Part shown: positions 25,288 through 35,408 of the stretch, piece by piece
Layout of the letters: each line of letters starts with the position of its first letter
Numbering within the stretch: position 1 is the stretch's first letter
Assembly: GCA_900114885.1 (NCBI GenBank)
Contig: FOUN01000011.1
Coordinates: forward strand, 62,001 to 126,000
Direction of reading: 5' to 3'
DNA from: Psychrobacillus psychrodurans
Lineage (GTDB): Bacteria > Bacillota > Bacilli > Bacillales_A > Planococcaceae
DNA: 64,000 nt
Notes under the pieces: generated by a model
The model's input: the letters and a program-made list of their open reading frames with translations, nothing else
Database searches by the model: none
What the model was told of the DNA's origin: nothing
Made by a program: the position numbers and the translations under genes

Positions 25288-26553
25288 TTACATGTTTTTA
25301 ATAAGTTCATCAGCGAACTCAGAACATTTAACTTCAGTCGCACCATCCATTAAACGAGCAAAATCATAAGTTACCACTTTAGAAGCAATAGATTTCTCCA
25401 TTGAATCCATGATAAGTTTCGCAGCCTCGTTCCAACCTAAATGCTCTAGCATTAAAACTCCTGAAAGGATAACAGAAGATGGGTTAACTTTGTCAAGACC
25501 AGCATATTTAGGAGCTGTACCATGAGTAGCTTCGAAAATAGCATGTCCAGTTACATAGTTAATATTAGCTCCTGGAGCAATACCAATACCACCAACTTGT
25601 GCAGCAAGTGCATCAGAAATGTAATCTCCATTAAGGTTCATTGTAGCAACTACATCAAACTCTTTTGGACGAGTTAAAATTTGTTGTAAGAAGATATCAG
25701 CAATTGAATCTTTTACAAGGATTTTACCAGCTGCAAGTGCATCAGCTTGTGCTTTGTCAGCAGCTTCTGTTCCTTGCTCTTCTTTAATTTTATCATATTG
25801 ATTCCAAGTGAATACTTTATCCCCAAATTCTTGTTCTGCTACTTCGTAGCCCCAAGTTTTGAAAGCACCTTCTGTGAATTTCATGATATTCCCTTTATGA
25901 ACTAATGTTAAAGAAGTACGACCTTCTTTGATAATATAGTTAATAGCAGCACGTACTAAACGTTTAGTACCTTCCTCAGAAATTGGTTTAATACCGATAC
26001 CTGAAGTTTCTGGGAAACGAATATTTGTCACTCCGAATTCAGTTTGTAAGAAATCGATTAGTTTTTTTGCATTATCTGTACCTTTTGCATACTCAATACC
26101 AGCGTATATATCTTCAGTGTTTTCACGGAAAATAACCATGTCAGTATCTTCTGGACGTTTAACTGGAGATGGAACACCAGTGAAATAACGAACTGGACGT
26201 AGGCAAGTATATAGATCAAGCTCTTGACGTAATGCTACGTTTAACGAACGAATTCCTCCACCGATTGGTGTAGTTAAAGGTCCTTTAATAGCAATTAGAT
26301 ACTCATTAATAACATCTAAAGTTTCTTGAGGTAACCACTCGCCAGTTTTATCGAATGCTTTTTGACCAGCAAGAACTTCTTTCCATTCAATTTTCTTTTC
26401 ACCATTATAAGCTTTTTCTACCGAAGCTTCTAATACACGTGATGCTGCAGCCCAAATATCTGGACCCGTTCCGTCTCCCTCAATGAAAGGAATTACCGCT
26501 GTGTTTGGTACGTTAAGTACGCCGTTTTCTACTGTAATTTTGCCTGTTGTCAT
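25288..26553 (-). CDS. icd: Isocitrate dehydrogenase (NADP)
   Basis: A 421-residue decarboxylating dehydrogenase converting isocitrate to 2-oxoglutarate. The substrate-binding segment [12 protein letters not shown] contains the phosphorylatable-type Ser and Asn/Arg ligands. NITRFRENTED-like [16 protein letters not shown] follows, and the metal/NADP end includes [23 protein letters not shown] and [12 protein letters not shown]. Length equals B. subtilis Icd (423 aa). ATG follows AGGAGG. It is 81 bp downstream of citZ, probably one unit. Confidence 0.98.
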   Translation of the reverse strand: MTTGKITVENGVLNVPNTAVIPFIEGDGTGPDIWAAASRVLEASVEKAYNGEKKIEWKEVLAGQKAFDKTGEWLPQETLDVINEYLIAIKGPLTTPIGGGIRSLNVALRQELDLYTCLRPVRYFTGVPSPVKRPEDTDMVIFRENTEDIYAGIEYAKGTDNAKKLIDFLQTEFGVTNIRFPETSGIGIKPISEEGTKRLVRAAINYIIKEGRTSLTLVHKGNIMKFTEGAFKTWGYEVAEQEFGDKVFTWNQYDKIKEEQGTEAADKAQADALAAGKILVKDSIADIFLQQILTRPKEFDVVATMNLNGDYISDALAAQVGGIGIAPGANINYVTGHAIFEATHGTAPKYAGLDKVNPSSVILSGVLMLEHLGWNEAAKLIMDSMEKSIASKVVTYDFARLMDGATEVKCSEFADELIKNM

Positions 26554-26634
26554 TTGTTATTCCTCCTACTATCATAATCATAGGGCAGTAAACACAAATG
26601 TGTTTAAGCCCTATCTTATAAGATAATACTAATA

Positions 26635-27750
26635 CTATCTTTCTTCAATTGGAATATATTTTTGCATTCCAGGTCCTACATATTCTGCACGTGGACGGAT
26701 TAAACGATTATTTGCATATTGCTCAAGAATATGTGCGCTCCAACCAGATACACGTGATACTGCAAAGATTGGTGTAAATAAATCATGATCGATTTTTAAA
26801 GAATGGTATACAGACGCAGAATAGAAATCTACATTTGGAGGTAGATTCTTTTGTCCCGTAACTATTTCATCAATACGAATAGACATATCATATAATTTGG
26901 ATTCACCATTAAGTGTAGTCAATTTTTTAGACATTTCACGTAAATGCTTAGCACGCGGGTCTCCTTTTCTATAGACACGGTGACCAAATCCCATAATTTT
27001 TACTTTGTTTTCTAATTTTTCGTTAATATAAGCGTCAACATTATCAAGTGTATCAATTTCTGTTAACATTTTCATAACTTGCTCGTTTGCTCCACCATGA
27101 AGAGGTCCTTTTAAAGCTCCAATAGCTGCGACCACACCAGAATAGATGTCTGAAAGAGTTGCTACACATACGCGAGCAGTGAATGTCGAAGCATTCAATT
27201 CATGATCTGCGTGTAAAACAAGTGCTTTGTCAAACGCTTCTATTTCTATGTCTTGTGGTAATTTTCCATGTAGCATGTACAAGAAGTTAGCAGCATAACC
27301 TAGGTCTGTTTTAGGTGCTACAGGCTCTAGTCCTTTACGGACACGTGAGAAAGCTGTTACTAATGTCGGGATTTTTGCTTGTAATTTAATTGCTTTTAAG
27401 TAATTTGCCTCATCGGACATATCTTCTGCAGCATCATCATATAATGCAAGCATAGAAACTGTTGTTCTAAGGGCAGTCATTGGATGTACATCATTGATTG
27501 GGAATGTTTTGAAATGATTCAAAACTTCTTGTGGTACAGCCATGTTGTCAGCTAATTGTTGTTTCAATTCAGCTAGCTCAGCTGTGTTTGGAAGACGTTT
27601 ATGCCAAAGCAAGTAAACTACTTCTTCAAAGCTCGCATTGTTAGCTAAATCATCAATATCATATCCAACGTATGTAAGTGTATCATCGATGATTGAACTG
27701 ATGGACGTTTCTGCCGCTACAATTCCTTCTAAACCTTTAGTTGTTGTCAT
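26635..27750 (-). CDS. citZ: Citrate synthase
   Basis: A 371-residue hexamer-type citrate synthase, which condenses acetyl-CoA and oxaloacetate. Conserved catalytic segments are GALKGPLHGGANEQV (His), MGFGHRVYRKGDPRA (His) and NVDFYSASVYH (Asp). Length matches B. subtilis CitZ (372 aa). ATG at 27750 follows AAGGGGAG. It heads citZ-icd, with mdh downstream. Its promoter region carries a dyad and a partial cre-like word, consistent with carbon control known for citZ in Bacillus. Confidence 0.98.
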   Translation of the reverse strand: MTTTKGLEGIVAAETSISSIIDDTLTYVGYDIDDLANNASFEEVVYLLWHKRLPNTAELAELKQQLADNMAVPQEVLNHFKTFPINDVHPMTALRTTVSMLALYDDAAEDMSDEANYLKAIKLQAKIPTLVTAFSRVRKGLEPVAPKTDLGYAANFLYMLHGKLPQDIEIEAFDKALVLHADHELNASTFTARVCVATLSDIYSGVVAAIGALKGPLHGGANEQVMKMLTEIDTLDNVDAYINEKLENKVKIMGFGHRVYRKGDPRAKHLREMSKKLTTLNGESKLYDMSIRIDEIVTGQKNLPPNVDFYSASVYHSLKIDHDLFTPIFAVSRVSGWSAHILEQYANNRLIRPRAEYVGPGMQKYIPIEER

Positions 27751-27852
27751 ATCAAAGTCTCCCCTTCACAACATAAGACTTCTGACTAAATCTACACTAA
27801 ATCAGAAGAATTATATGTATATATTAATGTTTTTAGCATTGCTTACTTATAC

Positions 27853-27895
27853 AGTATAATCAATTTTGGCGTTTTTGTGAATGAAAACGCTTAAG
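27853..27895 (-). promoter_or_regulatory. citZ promoter with dyad and cre-like word
   Basis: TTCACA (27876-27881) and TATACT (27853-27858) have a 17-bp spacer. GCGTTTT (27869-27875) and AAAACGC (27884-27890) form a dyad around the -35. TGAAAACGCTTA (27882-27893) is close to the CcpA cre consensus but deviates at its end. Confidence 0.6.
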
Positions 27896-27942
27896 TTTAT
27901 TGAAAAATATCTTTAAATCTCCTAATTAATTGAAAAGATTGG

Positions 27943-28917
27943 ATGAATTTGATTACTCTACAATTAAATAAAAAAGATTTTTTATCACAATGGGTACCAT
28001 TTGGAATAATTATACTAATATCATTTGTTGCTTACCCCCTTACTTTAGCAATAATTGGAGGTTATTTTCTATTTCCTGTCACTAATTTTTTACATAAAAA
28101 ATTTAAAATTCCAGTATTTATAAGTGTCTTACTAACTGTAATTTTAATTTTATCGAGTTTTTTAATGATATTATTTTTTCTTATTCAAACATTAATTGAT
28201 TTAATTCCTTTCATCCATGAACATGTCGTTTTACTACCTGTAATGGAAATACAAAATCACCCCATTTTTACGATGTTTGAAGGTAAATTTCAAACATTAC
28301 TAAATAAGCTATTGAATGATTTATTACTAAATGTAACTCATTTACCCTCTTACTTTTTTGAGATATTCTTATTTAGTATTGGATTATTTTTTTCATTAAT
28401 CGAATCTATAAAGGATCGGGAATGGTTTCTAGTTTATTTCCCGAAAAAAATGCGAAACCTTTGCCATAGAGCATTACTTAAATCCTCAACAATTATAAAT
28501 CAGTTTATTCATGTAGAATTTAAGTTATTTATTTTAACGTTTATATTAATTTCTATTGGTTTCTCAATATTAGGTTTACATAATCCTATTAAATATGCGT
28601 TTCTAATTTCTTTAGTCGATAGTGTTCCTTTTTTAGGTACTGGCTTAATATTGATACCTTTGTGCATTTACTTTTTTTTAATGGAAATGCAGATGGTAGG
28701 TACAATTGTCTTACTTTTATACCTTTTCGTTCAATTGACAAGACATATCGTCGAATCTGTACTCTGGTCTTCTACGACACAAATAAAGGCTGTCCACGTC
28801 TTTTATTTGAGCGCGGCAGCCATTTTAATCTTTGGATTTATAGGAATTTTGTTTAGTCCATTTATTTATCTATTTGCCCATAAATGGGAAAGTTTCACGA
28901 AGACTTCATCACAATAA
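27943..28917 (+). CDS. ytvI: YtvI-like AI-2E family membrane protein
   Basis: A 324-residue polytopic protein with six to eight hydrophobic segments (for example 17-40, 55-80, 140-155, 200-222, 228-250, 285-312). The PFLGTGLILIPLCIY region is the conserved part of the AI-2E/PerM transporter family (PF01594). B. subtilis YtvI occupies the same position next to citZ and fxsA. The transported substrate is unknown; family members include sodium/proton exporters and the autoinducer exporter TqsA. The ribosome-binding site is weak. Its 3' end overlaps fxsA, convergent, by 23 bp. Confidence 0.9.
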   Translation: MNLITLQLNKKDFLSQWVPFGIIILISFVAYPLTLAIIGGYFLFPVTNFLHKKFKIPVFISVLLTVILILSSFLMILFFLIQTLIDLIPFIHEHVVLLPVMEIQNHPIFTMFEGKFQTLLNKLLNDLLLNVTHLPSYFFEIFLFSIGLFFSLIESIKDREWFLVYFPKKMRNLCHRALLKSSTIINQFIHVEFKLFILTFILISIGFSILGLHNPIKYAFLISLVDSVPFLGTGLILIPLCIYFFLMEMQMVGTIVLLLYLFVQLTRHIVESVLWSSTTQIKAVHVFYLSAAAILIFGFIGILFSPFIYLFAHKWESFTKTSSQ

Positions 28918-29290
28918 CTTGGCCGTTTTTCATTTTTTTGCGTATCCATCTATAAACAAGTGGTTTAAATAAGTTTCTAGTTGGGGCAAATAAAAGCATG
29001 AAGCCAAAAATATCTGAGATAAATCCTGGGAGAACTACTAGGATAGCTCCCATAAATATACTAATACCATTAATCGCAGCTTCGCCTGGCGCTTGATAGT
29101 TTTTGACGCTCTCTGATACTTCTCTAAACGCTTTAAGGCCCTGTCTTTTTGCCAAATAGCCACCAATTATACCACTTGCGATGATCAATAAAAATGTATT
29201 TCCTACTCCAATAGTTTTACCCGATAGCATAAGAATATATAATTCAACCGCTGGGATTAAAATAAACAAACCAATAATCCATTTCATCAT
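28895..29290 (-). CDS. fxsA: FxsA family membrane protein
   Basis: A 131-residue protein with membrane helices at about 3-20, 26-46 and 77-103 and a basic C-terminal tail (RWIRKKMKNGQ). The motif ISGIIGGYLAKRQGLKAF-like segment (ASGIIGGYLAKRQGLKAF) and the LLVLPGFISDIFG-type helix are the FxsA signature. E. coli FxsA relieves F-plasmid exclusion of phage T7; its cellular role is unknown. ATG at 29290 (or the following ATG) is behind AAGGTGA. It overlaps ytvI at its 3' end, as a convergent pair. Confidence 0.93.
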   Translation of the reverse strand: MMKWIIGLFILIPAVELYILMLSGKTIGVGNTFLLIIASGIIGGYLAKRQGLKAFREVSESVKNYQAPGEAAINGISIFMGAILVVLPGFISDIFGFMLLFAPTRNLFKPLVYRWIRKKMKNGQVIVMKSS

Positions 29291-29318
29291 TTCACCTTCC
29301 TATAATAAATGCGCAGGG

Positions 29319-29538
29319 CATCTTTTAAGTTCAAAACCTGTTTCTATCGTTTTCGAAGCGCATTGGACAGACGTGTTGCTATATTATTACCGAGCGAATT
29401 TTTAGTGATGCTGGTTGTGACGTCCGTCACAACCAGCATCACTTTTTTCGGTAATCTTATTTCTTCTGTCTGTCCATCACCCTCCTACAACTCTTAGAAA
29501 CAGGTAAGTGCGTTTTTGGATAACTAGAGAAAAGATGC
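29319..29538. repeat. Nested fold-back element of about 220 bp
   Basis: Five complementary pairs nest around one centre: GCATCTTTT/AAAAGATGC (29319-29327, 29530-29538); ACCTGTTTCTA/TAGAAACAGGT (29336-29346, 29495-29505); GGACAGAC/GTCTGTCC (29365-29372, 29468-29475); ATTACCGA/TCGGTAAT (29386-29393, 29448-29455); and a perfect 19-bp core (29404-29422, 29425-29443). No protein is encoded. The core with its T run can act as a terminator. The overall form suggests a MITE-like element or a structured RNA. Confidence 0.85.
29404..29449 (+). terminator. Long palindromic terminator-like core
   Basis: A 19-bp perfect stem with a 2-nt loop followed by six T on the plus strand. No plus-strand gene lies directly upstream other than ytvI, about 490 bp away. 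Confidence 0.55.
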
Positions 29539-29960
29539 TTTCCGATTCATAGAGGAAGCGCACGAAGATACAATTTCGTTCGCTATTTCGCTTCTTATTG
29601 GAGAAACACTTACTATTTTTCTTTTTTTCCACTAGTATAAAAAAAAATCTATTTTCTTCATCCTTCATTACGGAATAGTATCACTTAGTTAACATACAGT
29701 TTTATCACTATATTAACTTTGACTATTATTATCATCCATGCGATAGGCTATGCAAAATCTTATTGTTAGATACTACTCTCTTAATTGATTGTAGTGAAAG
29801 GCGGCGACTCCAGCGGGATAAGCGAGAAAGTCGAGACCCCGCAGGTAGCGTAGCGAACGAGGAGGCTCGGCCTCGCCAGCGGAAAGCGTCCGCCTGAAAC
29901 GGAAATCAGTAGTATTTTTGGATAGATCTTAATACACTTATACCTGATTTTCATTCAATA
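29539..29960. other. Remainder of the fxsA-pyk interval
   Basis: No gene is visible. Positions 29690-29920 are a single arm plus half of the spacer of repeat A. The rest is AT-rich. Confidence 0.6.
29690..29920 (+). repeat. Half copy of repeat A (spacer plus forward arm)
   Basis: The spacer words ATGCGATAGGCTATGCAAAATCTTAT correspond to 6580-6606. The arm is well preserved: GGCGGCGACTCCAGCGGGAT, GAGACCCCGCAGG, GAGGAGGCTCGGCC, GCGGAAAGCGTCCGCCTG and AACGGAAATCAGTAGTAT. Inside it, segments can pair with each other, for example GCGGCGACTC/GGAAAGCGTCCGC ends. It ends about 45 bp before the pyk terminator. Confidence 0.88.
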
Positions 29961-29985
29961 AAAGCCCCACCTTTTAAGGTGAGGC
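29961..29985 (-). terminator. Terminator of pfkA-pyk
   Basis: GCCTCACCTT and AAGGTGGGGC form a 10-bp stem followed by TTTT, just after the pyk stop. Confidence 0.85.
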
Positions 29986-29991
29986 ATTCTA

Positions 29992-31752
29992 TTAAATAAT
30001 ACTAGCGTGTCCATGATAGATAAAACCACTTTCGGCATCTATCGTTAGTTCTTGACCATTTTTTATAAGTGTTGTTGCATCTTTAACACCTACAATAACC
30101 GGCACTCCTAAGCTAAGTCCAACTACTGCAGCATGGCTAGTTAAACCACCCTCTTCGGTGATTAAACCTCTGCATTTTTCAATACTCGGGACCATATCTC
30201 GGTCAGACCCTAAAGTTACAATAATGCTATCCGTTGTATCTTGTCCGGCTAATTCTTCCGCATTATTTACAACTATTGCTTTTCCGAATGCAGTATTCTT
30301 ACCAATACCTTGTCCTCTTGCAACTAAGTCTCCAATAATATGAACCTTCATCAAGTTTGTTGTGCCCGCTTCTCCAACAGGTACACCAGCTGTAATCACA
30401 ACTAAATCACCATGAGTTACGTAGTGGTGAAGAATACTTTCCTCCACAGCTACTTCCAAAATTTCATCTGTTGAGTGAGCTTTTTTGCCAACAATTGGAT
30501 ATACTCCCCAAACTAATGTTAGTTTTCTAGATGGGGTAGCAGATGAAGTCACAGCAATAATCGGAACACCAGGTCTAAATTTAGCAATCATTTTTGCAGT
30601 ATATCCACTTTCAGTAGGTGCAATAACTGCTTTTACCTTTAAGTTAATCGCTGTATGAGCAACAGCTTGACCAATAGCATCAGTTAAGTTCACATCACGT
30701 GCTTTACTAATCTTCGTTACATTTTCACGATAATCGACTGCATTTTCTGTACGACGAGCAATTTTATCCATCGTTTGAACAGCCTCTAACGGATAAAGTC
30801 CTGCAGCTGTTTCTCCAGAAAGCATAATGGCATCTGTACCATCAAATATAGCATTTGCGACGTCACTTGCTTCTGCGCGAGTAGGTCTAGGATTACGTTG
30901 CATAGAATCGAGCATTTGAGTAGCTGTAATAACAGGTTTTCCAGCTTCGTTGCATTTAGTAATTAGTTTCTTTTGAACTAAAGGTACCTCTTCTGCTGGA
31001 ATTTCTACGCCTAAATCACCCCGAGCAACCATTAGACCGTCAGATACTTGAATAATTTCATCAATATTATCTACGCCTTCTTGGTTTTCGATTTTAGGAA
31101 TAATTTGAATATGTTCACCATTATTTTCTTCTAATAGTTTACGGATTTCTAACACATCTGAAGCTCGGCGAACGAAAGATGCAGCAACAAAATCTATGTC
31201 CTGCTTAATACCAAAAAGGATATCCTGAGCATCTTTTTCTGTCATGCCAGGTAATTGCACTGATACTCCTGGTACATTTACACCTTTATTGTTCTTTAAC
31301 GTTCCTGCATTTTGAATATAAGTGGAAATAATTTCATTTTCTTTATCAATTTTTTTAACGATTAACTCAATTAGTCCATCATCCAATAAAATAACAGAAC
31401 CTTCGTGAACATCTTCAATTAGTTTGTCATAGGAAATAGAGAAGCGTTCTAATGTACCTAACACTTCTGTCATCGAAATTTCAATTGTCTGACCAGATTG
31501 AAGCTCAATAGCACCATTTTCCATTTTATGTGTGCGAATTTCCGGGCCTTTTGTATCCAATAAAATCCCAACAACTTTACCTATTTTTTTAGAAACTTTA
31601 CGGATTGTTTGAATTCTTGCAGCATGTTCTTCGTGATTTCCATGTGAGAAATTCAATCTGGCAACATTCATACCAGCATTAATTAATTTCTCTAACATTT
31701 CTTCCGATTCACTTGCGGGTCCAATTGTACAAACTATTTTAGTTTTTCTCAT
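29992..31752 (-). CDS. pyk: Pyruvate kinase
   Basis: A 586-residue enzyme converting PEP and ADP to pyruvate and ATP. It has a TIM barrel with [16 protein letters not shown] (substrate and Mg site) and TATQMLDSM, an alpha/beta allosteric domain, and the extra C-terminal PEP-utilizing-like domain ([21 protein letters not shown]) typical of Bacillales Pyk (585 aa in B. subtilis). ATG at 31752, [13 protein letters not shown], is 7 bases after AAAGGA; upstream extension is not family sequence. It follows pfkA by 37 bp, one operon. Confidence 0.98.
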   Translation of the reverse strand: MRKTKIVCTIGPASESEEMLEKLINAGMNVARLNFSHGNHEEHAARIQTIRKVSKKIGKVVGILLDTKGPEIRTHKMENGAIELQSGQTIEISMTEVLGTLERFSISYDKLIEDVHEGSVILLDDGLIELIVKKIDKENEIISTYIQNAGTLKNNKGVNVPGVSVQLPGMTEKDAQDILFGIKQDIDFVAASFVRRASDVLEIRKLLEENNGEHIQIIPKIENQEGVDNIDEIIQVSDGLMVARGDLGVEIPAEEVPLVQKKLITKCNEAGKPVITATQMLDSMQRNPRPTRAEASDVANAIFDGTDAIMLSGETAAGLYPLEAVQTMDKIARRTENAVDYRENVTKISKARDVNLTDAIGQAVAHTAINLKVKAVIAPTESGYTAKMIAKFRPGVPIIAVTSSATPSRKLTLVWGVYPIVGKKAHSTDEILEVAVEESILHHYVTHGDLVVITAGVPVGEAGTTNLMKVHIIGDLVARGQGIGKNTAFGKAIVVNNAEELAGQDTTDSIIVTLGSDRDMVPSIEKCRGLITEEGGLTSHAAVVGLSLGVPVIVGVKDATTLIKNGQELTIDAESGFIYHGHASII

Positions 31753-31789
31753 AGTACATTCCTTTCTATAATGGGAAGATATTACCTCA

Positions 31790-32749
<960 letters not shown>

Positions 32750-32803
32750 CTATTTCTCCTCCATACAATGAATTTCATAATGTAAGCTTATCATGAAATG
32801 AAC

Positions 32804-32834
32804 TAAAAAAAAATGCGCCATTATTGACGCATTT
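32804..32834 (-). terminator. Terminator of the accD-accA unit
   Basis: AAATGCG and CGCATTT, extended by a CA/TG pair, form a hairpin at the accA stop, followed by a long T run. Confidence 0.85.
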
Positions 32835-33787
32835 TATTCATTGAATTCCCCTATATTTTTAAATTTTGAATATCGGTTTTCAATTAGCTCTTCTGGTGTT
32901 AAATTCACTAATTCTTTCAATGAAGTAATGAGTGTCTCCCTCATATAATTAGCCTGTGCCTCTATATTTTTATGAGCTCCTCCGTAAACTTCTTTGATGA
33001 CAGTATCAATTATACCCATTTTCTTTAAATCAGGTGCAGTAATTTTCATTGCTTCGGCAGCTTGTTTTGCCAAGGATGCATCCTTCCAAAGAATAGATGC
33101 CGCTCCTTCCGGTGAAATAACCGAATACGTAGAGTTTTCTAACATATGAATATGATTAGCTACACCTATTGCTAATGCTCCTCCACTTCCACCTTCTCCA
33201 ATAACAACACTTATTACTGGCACTTTCAATCCAGCCATTTCAACTAAGTTTCTGGCAATGGCCTCACTTTGGCCACGTTCCTCCGCAGCTTTTCCTGGAT
33301 AAGCACCTTTTGTATCAATCATACAAATAATAGGACGATTAAACTTTTCTGCTTGTTTCATTAATCGCAATGCTTTTCGGTACCCCTCTGGATGAGGACT
33401 ACCAAAATTACGTTTAATATTCTCTTTTGTATTTAACCCTCTTTGATGGCCAATAATTGTTATTGGTTTCCCTTCAAACAAAGCTATCCCACTTATAATT
33501 GCTGCATCGTCTCCATAAAATCTATCACCATGGAGTTCAATAAATTCTGTACATAAAAACTCTATATAATCCCTTGTTGTGGGACGACTAGGATGACGAG
33601 CAACCTGAACACGGTCCCAAGGTTCCATATTTTCATATATCTCTTGCTCTAATTTTTCTAGTCTTGCTTCTAAATTGACGATTTCTACTGACATATCTAC
33701 GTCAGCACTTTCTGTATACGCTTTTAATTCTTCTATTTTTGTTTTTAATTGTACAATTGGTTCTTCAAAAGGTAGTACTTTTACCAT
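32834..33787 (-). CDS. accA: Acetyl-CoA carboxylase, carboxyltransferase subunit alpha
   Basis: A 317-residue subunit that, with AccD, transfers carboxyl from biotin to acetyl-CoA to make malonyl-CoA. The crotonase-fold core includes [23 protein letters not shown] and [16 protein letters not shown] (oxyanion and biotin sites). The N-terminal helix region starts at [13 protein letters not shown]. Its ATG overlaps the accD end by 7 bp, which implies coupled translation of the two subunits. Confidence 0.98.
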   Translation of the reverse strand: MVKVLPFEEPIVQLKTKIEELKAYTESADVDMSVEIVNLEARLEKLEQEIYENMEPWDRVQVARHPSRPTTRDYIEFLCTEFIELHGDRFYGDDAAIISGIALFEGKPITIIGHQRGLNTKENIKRNFGSPHPEGYRKALRLMKQAEKFNRPIICMIDTKGAYPGKAAEERGQSEAIARNLVEMAGLKVPVISVVIGEGGSGGALAIGVANHIHMLENSTYSVISPEGAASILWKDASLAKQAAEAMKITAPDLKKMGIIDTVIKEVYGGAHKNIEAQANYMRETLITSLKELVNLTPEELIENRYSKFKNIGEFNE

Positions 33788-34653
33788 TTTGCACCCTCCT
33801 TAGTCGTATGAAGATGAACGATGGAAGCTACTTTTTCCCGCATTTCTTTGCGATGAATAATGGCATCTAACTGGCCATGATTCAATAGAAACTCAGCAGT
33901 TTGAAAATCTTCTGGAAGTTTTTCTCGCACAGTCTGTTCAATGACTCTTCTACCAGCAAAGCCGATTAAAGCTTTAGGCTCTGCAATATTAATATCTCCT
34001 ACGGATGCAAAGCTCGCAGAAACTCCACCCGTCGTGGGATGAGTAAGAATAGAAATATACAATAGACCATGGTCACTATGTCTTCTTAAAGCAACAGACG
34101 TTTTAGCCATTTGCATTAAGGAAAGAACACCTTCTTGCATTCTTGCCCCTCCACTTGCAGTATAAATAATAAAAGGAATGCCAAGTTCCGTAGCTTTCTC
34201 AATAGCTCGCGTAATTTTCTCGCCTACTACTGAACCCATAGACCCCATTCTAAAATGTGAATCCATAATTGCTACTACGACTTGTTGCCCTTCCAGCTTT
34301 CCAATTCCAGTAAGTACGGCTTCGTTCAACCCCGTCTTTTGTGCGTCAGCCTTTATTTTTTCCGTATAACTTGGGAAATTCAAAGGATTTACTGTTTCTA
34401 AATGATCATCCATAGACTCAAATGTATTTTCATCTAGAAAAATTTCTACACGCTCCCAGGCTGTCATTTTCATATGGTGATCACATGTAGGACATACTTT
34501 AAAATTCTTCATCAAGTCTTTTGTAAATACATTTTTTTTACACTCTGGACATTTCATCATAATGCCTTCTGGTACATCATTTTTTGCTTTTTCCGTCGGT
34601 ATTGTAGCATATTTTTTCTTTTGATTTTTTCTAAATATATCTCGAATGCTCAT
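33781..34653 (-). CDS. accD: Acetyl-CoA carboxylase, carboxyltransferase subunit beta
   Basis: A 290-residue partner of AccA. A four-Cys zinc ribbon near residues 34-56 (CPECKK...CPTC) precedes the crotonase-fold domain with SGGARMQEG and the [17 protein letters not shown] region that binds the acyl-CoA. The ATG directly follows the stop of the GntR gene (TAAATG), with the ribosome-binding site AGAGGAG inside that gene. The gene order GntR-accD-accA suggests co-transcription. Confidence 0.98.
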   Translation of the reverse strand: MSIRDIFRKNQKKKYATIPTEKAKNDVPEGIMMKCPECKKNVFTKDLMKNFKVCPTCDHHMKMTAWERVEIFLDENTFESMDDHLETVNPLNFPSYTEKIKADAQKTGLNEAVLTGIGKLEGQQVVVAIMDSHFRMGSMGSVVGEKITRAIEKATELGIPFIIYTASGGARMQEGVLSLMQMAKTSVALRRHSDHGLLYISILTHPTTGGVSASFASVGDINIAEPKALIGFAGRRVIEQTVREKLPEDFQTAEFLLNHGQLDAIIHRKEMREKVASIVHLHTTKEGAKW

Positions 34654-35298
34654 TTATACATCTCCTCTATTAATTAACAAAAGCCATTCATTATATAGAG
34701 ATAACGCTTGTTGTTCTTCTCCATTTTGCATAGCAATAAGAAGCTGAATCCAAAGGGACTTCTCTTCCAGTTTCATATTTTCTTTGTAAGGCTCTCCTGC
34801 AAACTGCTTTAACAAAAACCATATTTTTAAACCCAATCGATTATTGGAAATGATAATAATTTCACGAATTATATCTTCTCGTAACATATCTTCTACAATT
34901 AGTTTTTCTTTAAATGCATCCCAAATATGTAGTGTATAAAGTCTCTTTGACATACAAATCGTATAAATTGCATCTCTCTCCAATGCTGCTCTCGTTATAT
35001 GTACATCTTCCTTCGACTTAGACTCTTGAAGGATAAATGTAGACAGCAGCTCGACTAGCCGATGCTTTCGATAATCCGATAGAAAAGTACCTTCTCCTCG
35101 ACGTGTTTCTATTAAACCGAGTAACTCTAAACTCCTTAGTGCTTCCCTAACAGTTGATCTACCTACTTGAAGTCGCTCTGCTAGCTCCCTTTCAGATGGC
35201 AATTTTCCACCAACAGTAACATTTTCATCGGTAATGATTTGTCTCAACTGCTTTACAATTTCTAGAAACATTTTTTTAGGATTATTCGTTTGCTCCAT
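34654..35298 (-). CDS. GntR-family regulator (FadR-like)
   Basis: A 214-residue regulator. The N-terminal winged helix (about 10-75) contains GGKLPSERELAERLQVGRSTVREALRSLELLGLIETRRGEGTF-type residues, the GntR signature; the helical C-terminal domain (about 90-214) is likely a poor FCD-type effector domain. It ends immediately before accD, so it probably belongs to the same transcript. A palindrome TGGTCTGACCA that matches the TGGTNNNACCA operator class lies over its own predicted start of transcription. The effector is unknown; fatty-acid-related control is inferred from position. Confidence 0.88.
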   Translation of the reverse strand: MEQTNNPKKMFLEIVKQLRQIITDENVTVGGKLPSERELAERLQVGRSTVREALRSLELLGLIETRRGEGTFLSDYRKHRLVELLSTFILQESKSKEDVHITRAALERDAIYTICMSKRLYTLHIWDAFKEKLIVEDMLREDIIREIIIISNNRLGLKIWFLLKQFAGEPYKENMKLEEKSLWIQLLIAMQNGEEQQALSLYNEWLLLINRGDV

Positions 35299-35325
35299 TA
35301 CGCCTCACTCTTCCATAAATTACAA

Positions 35326-35372
35326 AGTGGTCTGACCACTAATAATTATTAGTCTACAAAAGATTTGTTCAA
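35326..35372 (-). promoter_or_regulatory. Promoter and operator of the GntR-accD-accA unit
   Basis: TTGAAC (35367-35372) and AATAAT (35345-35350) are 16 bp apart. The palindrome AGTGGTCTGACCACT (35326-35340) covers the predicted transcription start. Binding of the GntR protein here would block initiation. The half-sites TGGT and ACCA fit the GntR/FadR class. Confidence 0.7.
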
Positions 35373-35380
35373 ACGTAAAG

Positions 35381-35408
35381 AAAAAACTGCATCTTAAATA
35401 TGCAGTTT
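35381..35408 (-). terminator. Terminator of nrnA-dnaE
   Basis: AAACTGCAT and ATGCAGTTT form a 9-bp stem with a short loop that begins at the dnaE stop codon, then TTTTTT. Confidence 0.85.

Noticed and set aside
29404-29443. Only a terminator for ytvI or fxsA
   Set aside because: The surrounding nested pairs extend the symmetry to 220 bp, too large for a simple terminator; I list the core separately as terminator-like.
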